From: an uncultured Porphyromonas sp.
Lineage (GTDB): Bacteria; Bacteroidota; Bacteroidia; Bacteroidales; Porphyromonadaceae
Assembly: GCF_938046015.1 (NCBI RefSeq)
Contig: NZ_CALIXW010000003.1
Location: 1-43,733 of the forward strand
Direction: 5' to 3'
DNA: 43,733 nucleotides
Part shown: positions 38,700-43,733 of the stretch, in pieces
Layout: every line of letters starts with the position of its first letter
How positions within the stretch are numbered: the first letter of the stretch is position 1
The notes under the pieces: generated by a model
The model's input: only the letters and a program-made list of their open reading frames with translations
What the model was told of the DNA's origin: nothing
Database searches by the model: none
Translations under genes and position numbers: made by a program

Positions 38700-41600
38700 A
38701 TGCCAAAAGAAATTAAGCTCTTCACCCTGGCCAAGAAGCTCAACGTAGGGATAGCCTCCTTCAGGACATCCCTCGAGAAGCGCAATGTGCCAGGCGCCGA
38801 CAATATCAACCCCAATAGCCGCGTCCCTGTCGATATCGCCCTTCAGCTCATCCAGGAGCATGGCAAGGGGATGAACAAGACGCAGATCGACGAACTGATC
38901 ACCGAGCTGCAGGGTGGTGCGCCCAAGGCTGAGCCCGCAGCAGCTCCCGCCCCTCAGGCCGAGCAGCCCGCCGCTCCAGCCAAGGAAGAGGCCCCTCAGC
39001 CCGCTCCCGAGCCTAGCCGCCGACAGGGTCTCAAGGTCGTCGGTAAGCTGGCTGCCGACGGCTCCATCCAGAAGTCCGAGCCCGCAGCCCCCGCTCCCAA
39101 GGTCGAGGCTCCCAAGGCTGAGGCTAAGCCTGAGCCCACCCCCGAGCCTGCCCCTGCTGCTCCCGCTCCTAAAGTGGAGGAAGCACCCAAGGCAGAGCAG
39201 CCCAAGGCCGAAGTCAAGCCTGAGCCCGCCCCTCAGCCTGCTCCTGCTGCCCCCGCCGCCAAGGTGGAGGAAGCCCCCAAGGCAGAGCCTAAGCCCGAAG
39301 TGAAGCCCGAGCCCGTCGCCGCACAACCCGCTCCTGCTGCTCCTGTCGCTAAGGTAGAGGAAGCGCCTAAGGCGGAGGCGAAGCCCGAGCCCAACCCTGC
39401 AGCGCCCGCCGCAGAGCAGCCCGCCGACGAAGTGCCTACCGAGCGTGAGCCCGAGATCTTCCGTCCCTCGACGCCCAGCGCAGGGATCAGCTTCAACGTC
39501 GTGGGTAAGATCGACCTCTCCGCGATCAATGACAACACGCGTCCCTCCAAGAAGAGCAAGACCGACAAGAACCGTAAGCGCGCTCGCGTCGGCAAGAATC
39601 CCGTCGACGTCAAGGCCGAGGCGGCCAAGGCTGCCGAGCTAAGCGCCAAGACGCAGGGAGCTAAGAAGCCCGCCCAGGGCACCGGTGCTCAGAGTGGTCG
39701 CTCCGCAGATCTCAACGGTCGTGGGGCTAATCGTCCAGGTCAGGGTGCTACAGAGCCGAAGCTAGGCCGTAAGGCAAAGCGACAGAACCAGCAGCCCCAG
39801 CAGAAGGCACCCGTCACCGATGAGGACGTACAGCGTCAGGTCAAGGAGACGCTGGCACGCCTGCAGGGCAAGAACCAGCAGGGGGCCAAGTCTGCTAAGT
39901 ACCGCCGTGACAAGCGTGACGCTGCCCGCTCGGCAGCACTGGATGCGCAGGAGCGTAGCCAGGAGGAGAGCATGACGCTCAAGCTCACCGAGTTCGTCAC
40001 CGTGAGCGACCTGGCGAGCATGATGGACGTCCCCGTGACGCAGGTCATCGGTACCTGCATGAGTATTGGGCTGATGGTCTCTATCAATATGCGTCTCGAC
40101 GCTGAGACCATCGAGATGGTCGCTGAGGAGTTCGGCTTCAAGACCGACTTCGTCAGTGCCGAGGTCGTCGAGGCCGTCAACCAGGACGACGAGCCCGATA
40201 GCGAAGAGGACCTAGTCACGCGTCCGCCGATCGTCACCGTCATGGGACACGTCGACCACGGGAAGACCTCGCTGCTCGACTACCTCCGTAAGACCAACGT
40301 CATCGCTGGTGAGGCAGGGGGGATCACGCAGCACATCGGGGCCTATGCCCTCACGCTCGCAGGGGGCAAGCGCATCACCTTCCTCGATACCCCAGGTCAC
40401 GAGGCCTTCACGGCTATGCGTGCTCGTGGTGCCAAGGTGACCGATATCGCGATCATCATCGTCGCAGCTGATGACGATGTGATGCCTCAGACCAAGGAGG
40501 CCATCAACCACGCTGCCGCTGCAGGTGTGCCCATCGTCTTCGCCATCAATAAGGTGGATAAGCCCGCCGCCAACCCCGACCGCATCCGCGAGCAGCTGGC
40601 TGCGATGAACTACCTCGTAGAGGAGTGGGGTGGTAAGTACCAGTGCCAGGAGATCTCCGCCAAGCAGGGGCTCAACATCGATGCCCTCTTGGAGAAGGTG
40701 CTGCTGGAGGCCGAGCTCCTCGAGCTAAAGGCCAACCCCAAGCGCCGTGCCGTGGGCTCCATCATCGAGTCCTCGCTCGACAAGGGCCGCGGCTACGTAG
40801 CCAAGATCCTCGTCCAGAACGGTACGCTCGCTCAGGGCGACGTCGTGCTCGCCGGTACCCACTACGGGCGTGTCAAGGCGATGTTCAACGAGCGTGACCA
40901 GAAGGTCATGAAGGCTGGACCCAGCGAACCCGTGCTGATCCTCGGGCTCGATGGAGCACCTACGGCTGGTGAGACCTTCAACGTCATGGAGAGCGAGCAG
41001 GAGGCCCGCAGCATCGCCAGCAAGCGCGAGCAGCTCAAGCGCGAGCAGGACAACCGCACCAAGAAGGGCCTTACGCTGGACGAACTGGCACGTCGCCGCG
41101 CTCTGGGCAACTTCCAGGAGCTCAACGTCATTATCAAGGGCGACGTGGACGGCTCGATCGAAGCGCTCTCCGACAGCCTCATCCGCCTCTCCACCCAGGA
41201 GATCCAGGTCAACGTCATCCACAAGGGCGTCGGTCAGATCTCCGAGAGCGATGTCGTGCTGGCCTCTGCCTCCTCGGCGATCATCCTGGGCTTCCAGGTG
41301 CGTCCCAGCCAGGCTGCACGCCGCCTAGCAGACCGCGAGGGCGTCGAGATCCGTACCTACTCCATCATCTACGATACGATCGAGGACATCAAGTCCGCTA
41401 TGGAGGGGATGCTCTCGCCCGAGATCAAGGAGAACATCGTGGCCAACCTCGAGGTACAGCAGACCTTCAAGATCACCAAGGTCGGTACCATCGCCGGCTG
41501 TATGGTCATCGATGGGAAGATCAAGCGCAACAACAAGATTCGCCTCATCCGCGACGGTATCGTCAAGTATGCTGGGGAGCTCGGCTCGCTCAAGCGCTAC

Positions 41601-41738
41601 AAGGACGACGCCAAGGAAGTCGTCATGGGCCAGGAGTGTGGTCTCAATATCGAGGGCTACAACGACATCATGGTCGGCGACATCATCGAGGCCTACGAGG
41701 AGATCGAGCTCAAGAAGACGCTCGACAGCATCAGCTAG
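38700..41738 (+). CDS. infB: Translation initiation factor IF-2
   Basis: GTPase that places initiator tRNA on the ribosome. The 1012-residue protein has an IF2_N domain (first 55 residues), then a long low-complexity Pro/Ala/Lys/Glu region (about 75-250) with imperfect repeats, a second IF2_N-like stretch (about 420-490), the G domain with G1 GHVDHGKT (516-523), DTPGHE and NKVDKP, and beta-barrel and C-terminal domains (VIIKGDVDGSIEALSDSL, VGTIAGCMVIDGKI). It ends in the EEIELKKTLDSIS tail. It follows nusA after 127 bp and ends just before a structured terminator. Confidence 0.97.
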   Translation: MPKEIKLFTLAKKLNVGIASFRTSLEKRNVPGADNINPNSRVPVDIALQLIQEHGKGMNKTQIDELITELQGGAPKAEPAAAPAPQAEQPAAPAKEEAPQPAPEPSRRQGLKVVGKLAADGSIQKSEPAAPAPKVEAPKAEAKPEPTPEPAPAAPAPKVEEAPKAEQPKAEVKPEPAPQPAPAAPAAKVEEAPKAEPKPEVKPEPVAAQPAPAAPVAKVEEAPKAEAKPEPNPAAPAAEQPADEVPTEREPEIFRPSTPSAGISFNVVGKIDLSAINDNTRPSKKSKTDKNRKRARVGKNPVDVKAEAAKAAELSAKTQGAKKPAQGTGAQSGRSADLNGRGANRPGQGATEPKLGRKAKRQNQQPQQKAPVTDEDVQRQVKETLARLQGKNQQGAKSAKYRRDKRDAARSAALDAQERSQEESMTLKLTEFVTVSDLASMMDVPVTQVIGTCMSIGLMVSINMRLDAETIEMVAEEFGFKTDFVSAEVVEAVNQDDEPDSEEDLVTRPPIVTVMGHVDHGKTSLLDYLRKTNVIAGEAGGITQHIGAYALTLAGGKRITFLDTPGHEAFTAMRARGAKVTDIAIIIVAADDDVMPQTKEAINHAAAAGVPIVFAINKVDKPAANPDRIREQLAAMNYLVEEWGGKYQCQEISAKQGLNIDALLEKVLLEAELLELKANPKRRAVGSIIESSLDKGRGYVAKILVQNGTLAQGDVVLAGTHYGRVKAMFNERDQKVMKAGPSEPVLILGLDGAPTAGETFNVMESEQEARSIASKREQLKREQDNRTKKGLTLDELARRRALGNFQELNVIIKGDVDGSIEALSDSLIRLSTQEIQVNVIHKGVGQISESDVVLASASSAIILGFQVRPSQAARRLADREGVEIRTYSIIYDTIEDIKSAMEGMLSPEIKENIVANLEVQQTFKITKVGTIAGCMVIDGKIKRNNKIRLIRDGIVKYAGELGSLKRYKDDAKEVVMGQECGLNIEGYNDIMVGDIIEAYEEIELKKTLDSIS
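39082..39410 (+). repeat. Imperfect coding repeats in the IF-2 N-terminal region
   Basis: Four imperfect copies of a Pro/Ala/Lys/Glu unit built around PAAPAPKVEEAPKAE start near 39085, 39157, 39247 and 39337, 72-90 bp apart. Copies differ by small in-frame length changes and synonymous substitutions. Such a region is typically unstructured in IF-2. Confidence 0.8.
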
Positions 41739-41760
41739 TCCTCCCCATCTCCCCTATAGT

Positions 41761-41814
41761 GCTAGAGCCTACGTCTCACGCCGCAGCGAGCTGCGGCCGA
41801 GCGTGGGCTCTAGC
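41761..41814 (+). terminator. Branched terminator after infB
   Basis: Outer stem GCTAGAGCC/GGCTCTAGC (41761-41769 with 41806-41814) encloses an inner stem GCCGCAG/CTGCGGC (41780-41786 with 41791-41797, loop CGAG). It is followed by TCTTTA. Confidence 0.75.
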
Positions 41815-41852
41815 TCTTTACCCAGTATCCATCATCTCACCCGCTATATACT

Positions 41853-42056
41853 ATGCCTACCCCTAGCCAGCGCCCTCAGCACGATCGCATAGACTCGGCG
41901 CTCACCCTCTGGTTCTTCATCCTAGCGGGCGGAGCGCTCGTGGCCTTCTTCCTCTACCGCCATACGCAGCCCTTGCTCTTCCAGTCGCTCGGGACGGCCG
42001 CACTGGTCCTGCGCGTCATTTACTACGCCAAGCAGCTCTTCACACGACGCCGCTAG
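41853..42056 (+). CDS. Small membrane protein, two helices
   Basis: A 67-residue protein with a charged N-terminus (PTPSQRPQHDRIDS), a first helix (ALTLWFFILAGGALVAFFLY), a short loop, a second hydrophobic stretch (SLGTAALVLRVIYYA) and a basic end (KQLFTRRR). It is unassigned; positive-inside charge suggests that the C-terminus is cytoplasmic. It lies 18 bp before the dgt start and may be cotranscribed with it. Confidence 0.7.
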   Translation: MPTPSQRPQHDRIDSALTLWFFILAGGALVAFFLYRHTQPLLFQSLGTAALVLRVIYYAKQLFTRRR

Positions 42057-42074
42057 GCGCTCAAACACACGCTT

Positions 42075-43415
42075 ATGCTTTGGGAACAGTTACTCTCCGA
42101 TCGACGCCTCGGGGCGAGCGCCAGCAGCCGCCCCGCCTCGCGCTCCATCGCCCGCAGCGACTTCGAGCGCGACTATGATCGCCTCGTCTTCTCGCCGCCC
42201 TTCCGCCGCCTGCAGAATAAGACCCAGGTCTTCCCCCTCCCGGGCAAGGTCTTCGTACACAACAGACTGACGCATAGCCTCGAGGTTAGTTGCCTGGGGC
42301 GCTCCCTCGGTTCGCTGGTCGGCGACTGTCTCGCCGAGCGTCATCCCGAGGCGCGCGAGGTGCCGCTACGCTCGGGGCTAAGCGCCATCGTCAGCGCGGC
42401 CTCACTGGCGCACGATATGGGCAATCCGCCCTTTGGACATAGTGGGGAGCGTGCCATCAGCGCCTACTTTACGGAGGGCGCTGGGCGTAGGCTGGAGGAT
42501 CAGGTGCGTGCCGAGGGTGGGCGCTGGGAGGACTTTGTCCACTTCGAGGGCAATGCCAATACCTTCCGCCTCCTGACGCATCAGTTCCACGGTCGCCGTG
42601 AAGGGGGCTTCGCCCTCACCTACAGCACGCTCGCCAGCACGGTGAAGTATCCCTATAGCTCGGAGCAGGCGGGGACGAAGGGTAAGTTCGGCTTCTTCCA
42701 GAGCGAGGAGGAGACGATGTGTGAGGTCGCTGGGACGCTGGGCCTCATCCAGCGCTCCAGCGCGCCGCTCAGCTACGTGCGTCATCCGCTGGTCTTCCTC
42801 GTGGAGGCGGCCGATGACATCTGCTATCAGATCATGGATATAGAGGATGCGTCGAAGCTCCACCTGCTGCCCTACAGCGAGGCGACGGCGCTACTGGAGG
42901 CCTTCTTTACCGATGAGGAGCTCCGAGACGTCCGTTCCGTCTGTCGTACGATAGGGGATGACAATGAGCGCCTCGGCTACCTGAGGAGTAAGGTCATCAA
43001 CCTGCTGGTCGAGGAGTGTGCTGCGGCCTTCCTCGACTGTGAAGCGGAGCTGCTGGCGGGCACGCTCGCCGAGCCGCTCATCCAGCTCACCTCCCCGCAT
43101 ACGCGCCGTGCCTACGAGGCTTGCTCGGAGGTCGCACGTGCCCGTATCTATCGTGCCCGCGAGGTGGTGGATGTCGAGCTGGCGGGGCATCGCATCTTCT
43201 CTGCCCTGCTGGACGAACTGATCAAGGCGATGGAGCAGCCCGACCACCTCTACAGCCGTACGCTCCTGAGCCGCGTCAGCAGCCAGTACGACACGGCGCA
43301 GACGACGCTCTACGGCAAGGTGCAGTGTGCGCTGGATTATATCTCGGGTATGACGGACCTCTATGCTCTTGACCTCTATCGTCGCCTCACGGGGATGAAT
43401 CTCCCCGCTGTCTAG
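42075..43415 (+). CDS. dgt: Deoxyguanosinetriphosphate triphosphohydrolase-like protein
   Basis: Hydrolyses dGTP (or other dNTPs) to the nucleoside and triphosphate; these enzymes tune dNTP pools and can limit phage replication. The 446-residue protein has the family N-terminal pattern FERDYDRLVFSPPFRRLQNKTQVFPLP and HNRLTHSLEV (His67), then the HD motif LAHDMGNPPFGHSGE (His113-Asp114) and VEAADDICYQIMDIED, giving the metal site residues. Length and motifs fit the dGTPase family; substrate range is inferred. The ATG at 42075 is 18 bp after the small membrane-protein gene. Confidence 0.93.
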   Translation: MLWEQLLSDRRLGASASSRPASRSIARSDFERDYDRLVFSPPFRRLQNKTQVFPLPGKVFVHNRLTHSLEVSCLGRSLGSLVGDCLAERHPEAREVPLRSGLSAIVSAASLAHDMGNPPFGHSGERAISAYFTEGAGRRLEDQVRAEGGRWEDFVHFEGNANTFRLLTHQFHGRREGGFALTYSTLASTVKYPYSSEQAGTKGKFGFFQSEEETMCEVAGTLGLIQRSSAPLSYVRHPLVFLVEAADDICYQIMDIEDASKLHLLPYSEATALLEAFFTDEELRDVRSVCRTIGDDNERLGYLRSKVINLLVEECAAAFLDCEAELLAGTLAEPLIQLTSPHTRRAYEACSEVARARIYRAREVVDVELAGHRIFSALLDELIKAMEQPDHLYSRTLLSRVSSQYDTAQTTLYGKVQCALDYISGMTDLYALDLYRRLTGMNLPAV

Positions 43416-43567
43416 CGCGCTTTCGCTGCGAAGTAAGCTAGTGCTCGGCAAGGCGGGAGTCTTGTCCTACTAGACTATGAGCTTGCTTGCACGGAAGCTG
43501 TGGCTCTAGGCCAAGCCCCTGCCAGCAAGCGCTGTACGAAGGCGCGGCGAGCTGATCGCTTAGGGCG

Positions 43568-43655
43568 AGCTTCGGCAGGGATACCCCTCAGCTCTCTGAC
43601 AGGTATCCCTCGGCTGAGGGACTGACGTCCCTCAGCCTGCTGATGGATATCCCTC
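43568..43655 (-). repeat. Four-unit 22-bp repeat array F
   Basis: Read on the minus strand, anchors begin at 43655, 43633, 43611 and 43589, exactly 22 bp apart, all GAGGG. Unit 1 is GAGGGATATCCATCAGCA plus GGCT; unit 4 has the palindromic type GAGGGGTATCCCTG. It follows dgt by about 150 bp. Confidence 0.95.
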
Positions 43656-43707
43656 AGGTGCCCTCCTTCGCGGCCCTCGCACTTCGACCACATAATAAAG
43701 GCCCTCG

Positions 43708-43733
43708 CCCCCAGCAGTCACAGCTGCTGGGGG
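43708..43733. terminator. Hairpin at the window edge (partial)
   Basis: CCCCCAGCAG (43708-43717) pairs with CTGCTGGGGG (43724-43733) around a 6-nt loop. The window ends at the last base of the stem, so any T run is unseen. It may end dgt or a convergent gene outside the window. Confidence 0.65.

Overview
The window looks like the chromosome of an anaerobic member of the Bacteroidota, most likely a Porphyromonas-like species. Several sequence signs point that way: promoters of the Bacteroides type (TTTG, about 20 bp, TAnnTTTG), a SusC/SusD outer-membrane uptake pair, a fused FeoA-FeoB ferrous iron transporter, a radical-SAM sulfatase-maturase-like enzyme, the redox sensor Rex, and an HU-like protein with a basic tail. 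The DNA is GC-rich by eye. The species cannot be named from this sequence alone.

Layout. From 0 to 2.2 kb there is an HU-family gene on the plus strand, an orphan gene of lower GC, and a gap with a decayed membrane-protein gene and a repeat array. From 2.2 to 34.5 kb almost everything is on the minus strand. In transcription order this includes: an M16 zinc protease, then a SusC/SusD/fasciclin-like/lipoprotein/thioredoxin operon; feoAB, a small Cys-rich membrane protein, a Ca2+/Na+ antiporter-like protein, a Rel (p)ppGpp enzyme and a radical-SAM/SPASM protein; tRNA-Pro; an Lrp-like regulator and xseA; manC; a cupin protein and a DUF438/PAS protein; a compact dapA-yigZ-wzx-rex-FAH cluster; a carboxynorspermidine synthase-like reductase; and pncA. 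Only an outer-membrane barrel gene (8.8 kb) is on the plus strand within this stretch. From 35.1 kb to the end the genes are on the plus strand: a truncated patatin, an orphan gene, the rimP-nusA-infB translation/transcription operon, a small membrane protein and a dGTPase.

The genes are mostly housekeeping. The main accessory theme is nutrient uptake at the outer membrane: the protease, the SusCD pair and two surface lipoproteins are consistent with import of peptides or other oligomers, though no substrate can be read from the sequence.

The most unusual signal is in the gaps. Six intergenic gaps each carry an array of four 22-bp units whose anchors are spaced exactly 22 bp apart. Units at the same place in the array resemble each other between loci, so the four-unit block behaves as one dispersed element. 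A second dispersed element, a 44-bp near-perfect palindrome with extra half-units, occurs in opposite orientations at the HU promoter and upstream of feoAB; at HU one half-unit has the sequence of a promoter -7 box. Two further unrelated 22-bp tandem repeats lie in the feoAB upstream gap.
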